Assembly (NCBI GenBank): GCA_910575035.1
Contig: CAJTDL010000017.1
Span: 41,228 to 105,227 of the forward strand
Direction: 5' to 3'
Length of the DNA stretch: 64,000 nt
Source: Lachnospiraceae bacterium
GTDB lineage: Bacteria > Bacillota > Clostridia > Lachnospirales > Lachnospiraceae
The notes beneath the pieces were generated by a model. The model was not told the DNA's origin, ran no database searches, and saw only the letters and a list, made by a program, of their open reading frames with translations. How positions within the stretch are numbered: the stretch's first letter is position 1; every line of letters starts with the position of its first letter. The position numbers were made by a program, and so were the translations under genes. Positions 26,127 to 33,992 of this stretch are shown in pieces.

Positions 26127-27491
26127 CTAATATGGAATTCTTACTATGACCTGTGCGCCATTTGTCCTGCCAGAATTTTTCAATATGAGCCGCCCGTTAT
26201 GCTGTTTTATGATGCTGCTTGTAATATAAAGCCCCATGCCAAAATGTAAATTAGAAGTCCGGCTTTTGTTCTCCATGAAAAACTGCTCTTGTGCATGATG
26301 CATGGCTTCTGGCGTAAAGCCGCTTCCTTCATCAGTTATGGAGATTTCCAGAAAACCATCTGCTTTTCGTGCCTCTGCATAAACAGTCCCTTTAGGCGGA
26401 GAGTAATCCAATGCATTGCCTATTATATTCATAATTGCCCGTTCCAGTAATAATTTATCCGCGTTGAAAGTACCTAAATCTGTCTCGGTTTCCATGCGCA
26501 GGCAAATTCCTTTTGTATGGCACAATGAGCCTGCCTGCGCTTCAATCTGTCCCATATAATCAGTTATATCAATTTTTTCTAAATGAAGCTGGTACCCAGC
26601 TACTGTTCGGGATATATCAATCAGCGTCTTAATGTAAACGCCTATCTGCTCGGAACTTTCTGTAATATATCCCGCATATAGCCGCTGTTCATCGTCAAGT
26701 TCCGTTTCGCTTATTAAGTCGATATTTCCCTGAATAACAGTCAAAGGTGTTTTCAGATCGTGGGCAAGTGCCGCAATCTGCTCCCTTTGTAGTTGTTCCG
26801 CTTTCCATTGCTTCTCTAAAGACGATTTCAGATTGTCTTTCATATCTGAAAAAGAACACAGCACATCTTCAAATTCTTTTATTTTTGAATGTCCTACTTC
26901 AAAATCAAGATTTTGCTGTGCAACCTGTTTCGTTGCCTCAAAAAGCGGGGAGAGCTGTGTCCGTACATTCTTTGCAAACTTTGCTGTTAATATCACACAA
27001 ACCGCACTGCAGTTTATCCCTATGAGGACGTACAGCAGAAATTCTGGTGAGGGGAAATGCTCATAAAACCACTCATCCGTAAACTGTGAGCCAATGTAAT
27101 ATTGAAGCACTACATATTCGTTTTCACGGGTAACAAGTAAATACTGCTTGTTAATGTTTTCGTTCATCTTTCCAGATATAGCATAATCCATAGCCTGGTC
27201 TAAATCATCGCCATCTAAGAAAGTTTCTATCATTTGATAGTTCTTATCCAGCACTAAATACCTGCACCCCATAGGAAGCTGCACATCTGCCAGATCCGGT
27301 GTTGCGGCAATAACAGGAACAAGATTTTTTGTGCTGCGTTCTGAATAATCCGCATAAGTAATAAAGCCCGCACTCGTTCCAACAAAAATAAGGCTGAACG
27401 GAATAACCACTGAACCTATCAAACCGATCAGCAGCATACATAAAAATTTCCAGAAAGACGCTTTCAGTGATGTTGTTTTCTTTATTCCCAT
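26127..27491 (-). CDS. Sensor histidine kinase of module 2 (NisK/CprK-like, 454 aa)
   Basis: The start at 27491 (MGIKKTTSLKASFWKF) parallels the module 1 kinase start. Two membrane helices (about 14-36 and 150-172) enclose the sensor. H-box AALAHDLKTPLTVIQG, N box IMNIIGNALDYSPP, G1 DEGSGFTPE, G2 FGMGLYITSSIIKQHNG. Overlaps the response regulator stop by 10 bp, exactly as in module 1. The gene looks intact although the permeases of this module are not. Confidence 0.9.
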   Translation of the reverse strand: MGIKKTTSLKASFWKFLCMLLIGLIGSVVIPFSLIFVGTSAGFITYADYSERSTKNLVPVIAATPDLADVQLPMGCRYLVLDKNYQMIETFLDGDDLDQAMDYAISGKMNENINKQYLLVTRENEYVVLQYYIGSQFTDEWFYEHFPSPEFLLYVLIGINCSAVCVILTAKFAKNVRTQLSPLFEATKQVAQQNLDFEVGHSKIKEFEDVLCSFSDMKDNLKSSLEKQWKAEQLQREQIAALAHDLKTPLTVIQGNIDLISETELDDEQRLYAGYITESSEQIGVYIKTLIDISRTVAGYQLHLEKIDITDYMGQIEAQAGSLCHTKGICLRMETETDLGTFNADKLLLERAIMNIIGNALDYSPPKGTVYAEARKADGFLEISITDEGSGFTPEAMHHAQEQFFMENKSRTSNLHFGMGLYITSSIIKQHNGRLILKNSGRTNGAQVIVRIPY

Positions 27492-28141
27492 TTGTACCCA
27501 CCCCACCAGACTGCCGCTATTGGCCGGATATCCAGCTTGTTCCATTTTGCCCGGATATTTTTGATATGGGTGGAAATAGTGGAATTATCACTGTCGCCTT
27601 CCAGACTGAAAACAGCTTCGTAAATCTGCTCTTTTGAAAATACCTGCCCTTTGTTTCTTGCAAGGTATTTACAGATCAGATATTCGCTTTTCGTTAAAGC
27701 AACGGGCGTATTGTCTACCCGCAGCTTCTTTGCAGACAAATCAATTTTTATCCGGTCAAAGGCAAGGGCGGTATGCCGTTCCCAGTGTTCGCGGCGTAAA
27801 TGGGCATTTACCCTTGCCTGTAACTCTGCAATGCGGAAAGGTTTTGTCAGATAGTTGTCTGCACCCAGGCCAAGTCCGAATGTAATATCATTTTCCATTG
27901 TCTTAGCGGTTAGAAAGAGAATAGGACAGTCAACCAGGGAACGGATTTTACCGCAATAAGAAAATCCGTCTATATCCGGCGTCATAATATCCAATATAAT
28001 CAAGTCGTAGCTGTTCAGTTTATCAAGGGGAACCTGTGTGGCGGACGTATAGACGGTAACAAAATGCCCGTCCTTTTGCAGCCCGTTTTTCACAAGTTCT
28101 AAAATAGGCCGTTCATCATCAATCGTAAGGATTGTTGCCAT
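27482..28141 (-). CDS. OmpR-family response regulator of module 2 (219 aa)
   Basis: Same length and layout as the module 1 regulator. TIDDE, phosphorylated Asp in LIILDIMTPDIDG, FLTAKT, TKPFR, then a winged helix (LTKSEYLICKYLARN, QIYEAVFSLEGDSDN, HIKNIRAKWNKL). Near its end the usual WGVGYKWE reads WWGGYKWE. It likely recognises the CTTTATG repeat upstream of the ATPase gene at 30641 and perhaps that of module 1 (cross-talk). Confidence 0.9.
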   Translation of the reverse strand: MATILTIDDERPILELVKNGLQKDGHFVTVYTSATQVPLDKLNSYDLIILDIMTPDIDGFSYCGKIRSLVDCPILFLTAKTMENDITFGLGLGADNYLTKPFRIAELQARVNAHLRREHWERHTALAFDRIKIDLSAKKLRVDNTPVALTKSEYLICKYLARNKGQVFSKEQIYEAVFSLEGDSDNSTISTHIKNIRAKWNKLDIRPIAAVWWGGYKWE

Positions 28142-28201
28142 ATTGCCGCCTCCTTTCGCTGCCCTTTTAGTATAGCATAATTTGCAAGGGCAGCAAAGCG
28201 G

Positions 28202-29017
28202 TCATTGCCGCTTCGCAATATAGTATCGGTTATTTATCTTAACTGCAACCGCCTCGGTCTTATCGGTGCCGTAAATCTCGTAAACATCTGTGTAAAACCA
28301 TTGTTCCCGTCCCTGTTCAGCACTGTCCCCGTACCAGTCAATATTGTTTAAGTCTTTTTTTGACAGGGGAAGTTTTTTTTCCGTATCGAATGTAACACTT
28401 TCCGCAAGAATATCAATGTAATTTCCCAATTCATCATTTGATACGGTATCAGATGTTACTTGAAAAATCGTCCCGTCACAAAGAAGCTGAGTTGCATTTT
28501 CGGGGTTGATCTCAAACTTTCCGCTCATAGATTGCCCTGCGCCCTTAAAGTTAAAGACGGTATGCATGTCTTTGATATTTTGATTTATGACAGCTCTGTG
28601 ATACCCTCCATTTACATCTACAATCAGATAATCGTCGGCGTTGGGGGCTGCATAAACATTCAGGAATGGGATTATATAAGCGGCTTCTGGGGCTTTATCC
28701 GCTAAATCAGCCAACGTCTGAAAGGTTGCGGATTCCATGTTCTCCTGAAGTAATACTTTTCCTGCTTCGTCCACGGCGGCAAGCTGTCGGATATATCCAA
28801 CCCATTCCCCAAGCCCGCTGTTAGAAACAGTGTCCTCTAAAACCGTATAGTTGTTCCCCTTATAGGAAAATTGTGTCACGTTTTCTATATTTAAATAACA
28901 TTGTTCTTTGCTGCTGGAATATTCCTCGATTTTATCCTGCAAAGAACAGCCTGCAAGAGAAAAATATGCAGCAACCGTAAGCATCAACGCCATCATTATT
29001 TTTCTGTTCTTATTCAT
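28202..29017 (-). CDS. NisI/SpaI-like lantibiotic immunity lipoprotein (271 aa)
   Basis: Signal peptide with lipobox SLAGC at residues 20-24. The mature part is a tandem duplication: half 1 (about 45-160) has FSYKGNNYTVLEDTVSNSGLGEWVGYI, and half 2 (about 180-271) has GTIFQVTSDTVSNDELGNYIDIL. Two SpaI-like domains in one lipoprotein is the NisI architecture, which sequesters lantibiotic at the membrane surface. Start overlaps the 3' end of the broken permease gene. With the permeases broken, this lipoprotein could still give stand-alone immunity. Confidence 0.8.
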   Translation of the reverse strand: MNKNRKIMMALMLTVAAYFSLAGCSLQDKIEEYSSSKEQCYLNIENVTQFSYKGNNYTVLEDTVSNSGLGEWVGYIRQLAAVDEAGKVLLQENMESATFQTLADLADKAPEAAYIIPFLNVYAAPNADDYLIVDVNGGYHRAVINQNIKDMHTVFNFKGAGQSMSGKFEINPENATQLLCDGTIFQVTSDTVSNDELGNYIDILAESVTFDTEKKLPLSKKDLNNIDWYGDSAEQGREQWFYTDVYEIYGTDKTEAVAVKINNRYYIAKRQ

Positions 29018-29741
29018 AATTTTTCCTTCCTTCCCAATGAGAGAACTATAATAAAGCCAGCAGTAAGGCGCCTGTCGTCAATGCAGCAATCCATACCCAT
29101 TCTATTTTATGAATGAAAAGCTGATTGTTCAAACTATCCCGCACCCAGTTCATAGACTATGCAAAGGGAATATACCAGGATATGCCTTTTAGTTCGATAT
29201 TGCTGTACAAGATACATTGCAGACTTTCAAACACGCCCCAAAACAGGGATAACCCTAAACCGAATTTGAAACTGAGGAATAGGTACAAGATGTAAATCAT
29301 CAAATTACAAAATGCTATTCCTGCAACTGCCTTGATCAGTGTCACGAGCTGTACTGAATCCGCTATTCCGAAAAGCTGTATTCCAAGTGCGAACAGCAGA
29401 AACAGAAAAGATAATGCAATTATCCCCGCGTCATAAAGGCAAGCTAATTTTGCAAGCAGAATCTTGTGCCGGTTTGGTACGGCAAGTAATGTTTGGAAGT
29501 TTGAGGCCTTTTCTTCTAATGTGACATTCAAACTAACAATTACACTTATCAGCATTGGAAAAATCGCTGCCGTAAGCTCTAAGAGCATTTTGAGTTTTTT
29601 ATAATCTGTTGTGCTGCCATACAGGAGATAGTAAATAACAAATAGCAAAGCTGCCATGACAGGCAGGCATAAGTGAATTGCCCGAAAGGGAGTATGTTTC
29701 ATTTTTATCTGTTCAGAACGAACCGCATAGGCCAAACGCAT
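29012..29741 (-). pseudogene. Second permease of module 2, two in-frame TAG codons
   Basis: Reads as a LanG-like ABC-2 permease from ATG 29741 (MRLAYAVRSEQIKMKHTPF) with six predicted helices, but is interrupted by TAG at 29159-29157 (after WYIPFA) and again by TAG at 29048-29046 (between LLLALL and FSHWEGRK). Beyond each TAG the frame stays open and protein-like, ending in TAA at 29012 overlapping the lipoprotein start. At the second site the module 1 paralogue has Trp (VWFLRYEG), so TGG-to-TAG mutation is the simple explanation. The first product would be 194 aa and lack the last helix. Confidence 0.8.
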
Positions 29742-29744
29742 TTT

Positions 29745-29939
29745 GTCTACCTTCTTTTTGAAACGTCCTTTGCGTCCGCGAAAGAGAAAATAGCAAACAG
29801 CACCATTGACAGTGTATCAGAATAATGCTTTTTACAGTTTCAAATTTTGAGAGGTTCATAGGCATAGAAAATACAGAGTAGTATTTCCCGGCGTTGCAAA
29901 GATTGCCGAGAAATGTTCTGATTTCAAATAGTTCATGCC
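29745..29939 (-). pseudogene. First permease of module 2, remnant
   Basis: Between the ATPase stop and the second permease only about 195 bp remain, where an intact LanE gene needs about 730. One frame keeps a family-like C-terminal segment (FEIRTFLGNLCNAGKYY, MPMNLSKFETVKSIILI) and then shifts. The N-terminal helices are gone, so the heterodimeric transporter cannot form. Confidence 0.65.
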
Positions 29940-30641
29940 TTAACCCTCCCTGTGTCTGCATTTTACAATACCCATAAAAAGCTGTTCCAGATTTTCATTC
30001 GCGTTGAGCTTTCCCTCATAGCCCAAGACGCCACCCGCAATAACTTCGATATGGTCGGCTGTCTGCTGCACTTCGGAAAGAATATGACTGGACAGGATAA
30101 CGGTGATACCCTTTACCGGAAAGGAGCGGATAAGCTTTCTAAGTTCTTCAATTCCAACCGGATCAAGCCCGTTAGTAGGTTCATCAAGAATAAGTAGTTT
30201 CGGATTGTTTAGTAGCGCAATCGCAATTCCAAGCCTTTGCTTCATTCCAAGGGAAAAATGTCCGGCTCTCTTTTTCCCTGTTTCCGTCAGCCGGACGGTT
30301 TCCAGCACTTCATCAATCCTCTTGTCCGACAGTCTTAAAATGGTCGTTCTAACTTTCAGATTTTCATAGGCAGTCAGGTTCTCATAAAGTGGCTGCATTT
30401 CAATCAATGCCCCGATATAGTTTAAGTCATTTCGCTGCCATGCGTGACCGTCAAATTCGATCTTTCCAGAGGTTGGCTTCAAAATGCCCGTAATCATTTT
30501 TAGTGTCGTGGATTTTCCGGCTCCATTCGGTCCCAATAGTCCATAGACGGAGTTTTTTTCAATGTTCAGCGATATATTATTTACGGCTGTCTGCCCACTG
30601 AAAGATTTACAGAGGTTTGTCATTTTCAAAATCATACTCAT
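29940..30641 (-). CDS. Lantibiotic ABC transporter ATP-binding protein of module 2 (LanF/CprA-like, 233 aa)
   Basis: Walker A GLLGPNGAGKSTTLK, signature FSLGMKQRLGIAIALL, Walker B LLILDEPTNGLDPVG, H-loop ILSSHILSEV. Very similar along its length to the module 1 ATPase but about 10 residues shorter at the C-terminus (ends KCRHREG), close to the deleted permease, so its end may have been rewritten by the deletion. AAAGGAC precedes the ATG. The catalytic residues are intact. Confidence 0.88.
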   Translation of the reverse strand: MSMILKMTNLCKSFSGQTAVNNISLNIEKNSVYGLLGPNGAGKSTTLKMITGILKPTSGKIEFDGHAWQRNDLNYIGALIEMQPLYENLTAYENLKVRTTILRLSDKRIDEVLETVRLTETGKKRAGHFSLGMKQRLGIAIALLNNPKLLILDEPTNGLDPVGIEELRKLIRSFPVKGITVILSSHILSEVQQTADHIEVIAGGVLGYEGKLNANENLEQLFMGIVKCRHREG

Positions 30642-30686
30642 ATTTTGTCTTGTCCTTTCTTTTAATTATGAGAAAAGGATAAATGT

Positions 30687-30708
30687 CATTTTTGAAGATT
30701 CCATAAAG
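30687..30708 (-). promoter_or_regulatory. Response-regulator box of module 2
   Basis: On the minus strand CTTTATG, then AATCTTCA 11 bp apart, matches the box at 3275-3290 upstream of the module 1 ATPase gene. It sits 46-67 bp upstream of the ATG at 30641. Confidence 0.5.
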
Positions 30709-30879
30709 AAAATGAAATTTTTTCGGTTACTGGTAAAAATACACAAAAGCTAACCGCCGCAGATGGCTCACTACCATATGCGGCGGTCTGTTATTTCTAC
30801 AGGCAGTCTGGAAATTACTTGGAAGGCAGGGAACTTAGAAGTAATATGCAGACACGCCTTTATAGCCGTTTGGTGCAAT

Positions 30880-30988
30880 TTATGCCGAAGTATTAGGAAA
30901 GAATGAAACCCATCAATAGCTTGTGTGGCTTATCGGCAAAGCACGGAAGATTTGAAATCCTATATGCAGCGCCAGTGGAGCTTTGTGT
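30880..30988. repeat. Direct repeat flanking module 2, copy B
   Basis: Begins TTATGCCGAAGTATTAGG and ends near AGTGGAGCTTTGTG. Partner of copy A at 25912-26020 in the same orientation. Its right end touches the tyrosine recombinase fragment. Confidence 0.75.
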
Positions 30989-31110
30989 TCTTCAAGGCTG
31001 ATGTCCTGCCATGCCAGCCCGCATACTTTGCCAAGCCTCAGACCTGTGAAGCAGGCTGTCTCTCCTTATGGGTATACCCCTCTCGGCAGGCTGTTGAAGG
31101 AATACCGTAC
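30985..31110 (-). pseudogene. Tyrosine recombinase (integrase) fragment
   Basis: The minus strand reads FTGLRLGKVCGLAWQDISLEE (31054-30989 approximately), the box I region with the first catalytic Arg of phage-type integrases (usual form TGLRLGEVCGLxWxDI). An in-frame TAA lies upstream and no other integrase blocks follow, so only a scrap remains. It abuts direct repeat B. Confidence 0.6.
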
Positions 31111-31573
31111 CCTTTCCCCCGGTATCAAAGGCTTGTTGTCTTCCCGGAGATTGCCTCGTGGCAGACATCAAAAGGGGAAGTTATAAGGGTTTCTGAAATA
31201 AGAGATGTAATCATACCGGAGAACCGGATATGCACGCTGGAACAGGCAGAGGTGTATTATGAAGGTGGTGGAAAGTTTTATGGAAGAAATGAAAAAGCCG
31301 GAAAATGCAAAAAATAACCCTCCTGTGTATCGGACATATGATATGGATTATGAGAGAAGCAGATAGGCAGATGATTTTATTATAAGCAATATAGATGTAT
31401 CAAAGTGCGGGGCGAGAAACCGTTCCGCATTTCGTCTAAATAAGATGTTGAATAGTATTTAATGGTATGGTAAACTGTTATTGTAGAAGGATGGATTGGA
31501 GGAGTAGCATAAAATTCCGGATCCCGGGCATACTAAGGTGTGCGAATAAAATGTTTTTTAGGAGGCTTATAAC
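31111..31573. other. Junction between accessory and conserved DNA, no gene supported
   Basis: No frame on either strand shows a recognisable family. The plus-strand frame open up to 31317 runs opposite the integrase fragment and has no homologous look. Downstream lies the promoter region of the desulfoferrodoxin-like gene. Confidence 0.45.
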
Positions 31574-31942
31574 ATGAATTTTTACAAATGCAGCATATGC
31601 CAGAGCATTGCTATGGAATTTGTGCCAGGTGAGCATGGCCATGAGAAACAATTTCATGAACTGAAGGCGAATACGACGGATGCTTCTGGAGAGAAGCATG
31701 TCCCAGTGGTGGAGAGGCAGGGCGATACCATAAAGGTGAAGGTAGGGGAGCTAGAGCACCCCATGCTGGAGGAGCATTATATTATGTGGATCTATCTGGA
31801 AACAGAGCAGGGGGGGATTCTGAAAAAGCTTTCCCCGGGCCAGAAGCCGGAGGCGGAATTTGTGCTTTCTTCCGGGGACAGGCCGGTGGCAGCCTATGAA
31901 TACTGTAATCTCCATGGGCTTTGGAAGGCAGAGATAAAATAG
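31574..31942 (+). CDS. Desulfoferrodoxin-like superoxide reductase (122 aa)
   Basis: Reduces superoxide to hydrogen peroxide at a His4-Cys iron centre in the cytoplasm. The iron ligands are visible: EKHVPVV, ELEHPM, EEHYI and YEYCNLHGLW. The N-terminal domain keeps only CSIC; the second Cys pair (usually VMCCG) is replaced by EFVPGEHGHEK, so the rubredoxin-like centre I cannot form. AGGAGG precedes the ATG at good spacing. Single-gene unit. Confidence 0.85.
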   Translation: MNFYKCSICQSIAMEFVPGEHGHEKQFHELKANTTDASGEKHVPVVERQGDTIKVKVGELEHPMLEEHYIMWIYLETEQGGILKKLSPGQKPEAEFVLSSGDRPVAAYEYCNLHGLWKAEIK

Positions 31943-32100
31943 GCAAACCGGATAGCTTATCAGAATAATGAAAGACAAGGCAAAGCTTAAGATAGGAAGC
32001 TGCTGTCAGAGGAAGAAACGCGCATGCCATAGATGCTGTTTCTAAACTCTGTACAGCAGCCTTTCTGGGCTTGGGAGTTCCTTCTTATTGGCAGAAGCGC

Positions 32101-32481
32101 TTATTTCCCATGTCCGGCATTCTGCACTTTTGACAGCTGTATGTCCAGCAAAGTGTCAATTCTTTCTAAAACCCGAACCTGGTTTTCCCTGTCTAATTTT
32201 CGGTAGGAGGAAAGGAGCTGATGCTCAGAGGCAGTGATCCCTGTGGGTTTCTGCCCAGTCCCCTTTGGCTTCTTGTAGGTGTCAGTCAATCCAAGTAAAA
32301 AATCAGAAGTGGTGTTCAGCACGGAAGCGAGACGCAGGAGAATTTCAGCCTTTGGCTCATAAAGATTGTTTTCATAGCGTGACAAGGAAGTGGGGGCTAT
32401 ATCAATGGCGTATGCCAGTTCCTTTTGGCTCATGTCACATTCCTCTCTTAAAAAGACAATTCGTTCCCCAATCGTGTTCAT
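32101..32481 (-). CDS. XRE-family transcriptional regulator (126 aa)
   Basis: Residues 5-65 are a Cro/C1 helix-turn-helix (MSQKELAYAIDIAPTSLSRYE, PKAEILLRLASVLNTTSDFLLG). The C-terminal part is a helical dimerisation-like segment (LLSSYRKLDRENQVRVLERIDTLL). GGGAGG precedes the ATG. Divergent from the lipoprotein gene at 32662, with a palindrome between them. Confidence 0.88.
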   Translation of the reverse strand: MNTIGERIVFLREECDMSQKELAYAIDIAPTSLSRYENNLYEPKAEILLRLASVLNTTSDFLLGLTDTYKKPKGTGQKPTGITASEHQLLSSYRKLDRENQVRVLERIDTLLDIQLSKVQNAGHGK

Positions 32482-32510
32482 AAAAATCCTCCCGAATTTT
32501 TGAATTTAAC

Positions 32511-32520
32511 CCTATATAGG
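32511..32520. promoter_or_regulatory. Candidate operator CCTATATAGG
   Basis: Perfect 10-bp palindrome in the divergent intergenic region, 30 bp upstream of the XRE start and about 140 bp before the lipoprotein gene. A binding site for the adjacent XRE protein is inferred from position only. Confidence 0.35.
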
Positions 32521-32661
32521 TATATGTAGAAGTATATAAAAAAAGATAAATTCCGTTTTAAAAAAATGCTATTTTGTAATTTTTTGCGTTGAAGTTGCTT
32601 ATTTGTTATGTTAAAATTGAATCATTACAAAAAAGCAATCAAAAATGAAAGGACACCTAAG

Positions 32662-33258
32662 ATGAGACAAAAGATCACAAAAAGAAAAATGCTTGGTTTG
32701 CTTTTGGCGGCTATGCTGCTTACAGCGATATCCTGCAGTGAACCAGGTAATTCAGGCGTTGTTTCCAATGGCGCCTCCCAGGCAGGCAGCAGAGGGGAGG
32801 GCACAGACAGCGAAAATGGCATAGATGTTTCGCAGCAGCCAAAAGAAACGAATGATAAAGCAGCTTATACAGGGGAACAGATGCAGGAATTATACGATTC
32901 CATCAAAAATGCCGTACAGGAGGATTACCTGGAGCCAAACGGGATCCTTCCAGAAGGGTTTCAGTGGCCATCCTATGAGGTTTTGTCTAATGGGGTTATC
33001 CGGGATGAGGGTCATGCATGGTCATATTTTAACAATATTGCGTTAAATTATTCCTTGCGCGGGACATTATATGATACGAGGGATTTTATGTACGACCTGC
33101 CGGAAGAGCCAGTCCGCCAGCTTATGGATGCTGTGCTGAAAGGGATGGTGAATTGGTTTCAAAAACAAGAAGAAGGGCAGGATTTTCAAAGTGTGCGGGA
33201 TGCGGTTTTTCCAGAATATGAGAAGCTTCCAGAGCATATTGATTTTCTGGGCAAATAG
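32662..33258 (+). CDS. Lipoprotein of unknown function (198 aa)
   Basis: Start 32662 (MRQKITKRKMLGLLLAAML) after GAAAGGA; the frame extends upstream without a better start. Signal peptide ends at a cysteine (LLTAISCSEPG), followed by a Ser/Gly-rich linker (residues 25-60) and a compact domain with GILPEGFQWPSYEV and the aromatic HAWSYFNNIALNYSLRG. No family recognised. Possibly controlled by the divergent XRE gene. Confidence 0.7.
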   Translation: MRQKITKRKMLGLLLAAMLLTAISCSEPGNSGVVSNGASQAGSRGEGTDSENGIDVSQQPKETNDKAAYTGEQMQELYDSIKNAVQEDYLEPNGILPEGFQWPSYEVLSNGVIRDEGHAWSYFNNIALNYSLRGTLYDTRDFMYDLPEEPVRQLMDAVLKGMVNWFQKQEEGQDFQSVRDAVFPEYEKLPEHIDFLGK

Positions 33259-33386
33259 GGCGTTTGGAGGATAAAAAGAAAAGTTTTTCTTAAAATTTTC
33301 TTAGTAGCTTTTTCTTGGGGTAAAAATATGGTAAAATAGGAAAAGTCGAGATTAATGTGATGAATATCAAGGAAAGAGGGACTAAG

Positions 33387-33881
33387 ATGATGAAAAGATG
33401 GGTCACAGGCCTTCTGCTGGTGGTGTGGATGGCTGTGATATTTGCTTTTTCGAATCAGGTTGCAGAGGAATCTGCCCAGTCCAGCCAGACTGTGGCATAT
33501 CAGATCGCCAGCTGGCAGAATAAGGTGTTTCAGTTGGAGAAAGGGGAGGAAGAGCTGGTGGCGCAGGCAGATTCTATGCAGTTCAGTATCAGGAAATGTG
33601 CCCATATGTGCGAATATGCAGTGCTTGCGGTGTTGTTTTTCTTGCATTTGGGGTGTTATCCGCTGGACAGGAAATGGGCTGTGGCATTGGCCTGGGCGTT
33701 TACGGTGTGTTATGCGGCGTTGGATGAAGGGCATCAGCTGCTGGTGATGGGAAGGTCAGGGGAGATGCGGGATGTGTGCATTGATGGAATTGGGGGGATA
33801 ATAGGGCTGGGGGTGGTATTGGGTTTAGGGAAAGTGGCTGAGCGGAGGAAGAAGCAAAAGCAGGCGCAGGTAGGGGCGTAG
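33387..33881 (+). CDS. VanZ-family membrane protein (164 aa)
   Basis: Start 33387 after GAAAGAGGG. Four hydrophobic helices with the VanZ hallmarks: FAFSNQVAEES after helix 1, RKCAHMCEYAVLAVLFF in helix 2, YAALDEGHQLLVMGRSGEMRDVCIDGIGG around helices 3-4. VanZ-like proteins are linked to low-level teicoplanin resistance, but the general function is unknown. Single gene followed by a hairpin. Confidence 0.9.
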   Translation: MMKRWVTGLLLVVWMAVIFAFSNQVAEESAQSSQTVAYQIASWQNKVFQLEKGEEELVAQADSMQFSIRKCAHMCEYAVLAVLFFLHLGCYPLDRKWAVALAWAFTVCYAALDEGHQLLVMGRSGEMRDVCIDGIGGIIGLGVVLGLGKVAERRKKQKQAQVGA

Positions 33882-33891
33882 GCATAAAGTG

Positions 33892-33913
33892 TTGGGGACA
33901 TCCGTGTCCCCAA
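33892..33913. terminator. Hairpin after the VanZ gene
   Basis: TTGGGGACA and TGTCCCCAA form a perfect 9-bp stem with loop TCCG. No T run follows, so it may be a repetitive palindromic unit rather than a classic terminator. Confidence 0.45.
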
Positions 33914-33992
33914 ATCACCGCTACGCCTGCGTTTGAGAAACAATTCTCTCAGAAAAATATTCTGCGCCAAACATTAAGGTATTTAGCGCGGG

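Noticed and set aside
30925..31317. 130-aa plus-strand open frame
   Set aside because: It runs opposite the integrase box TGLRLGKVCGLAWQDI on the minus strand, has no ribosome binding site at its start and no recognisable family, so it is treated as a shadow frame.
33892..33913. Reading the GGGGACA hairpin as a riboswitch or RNA gene
   Set aside because: It is only a 9-bp stem with a tetraloop; no further conserved structure is visible.
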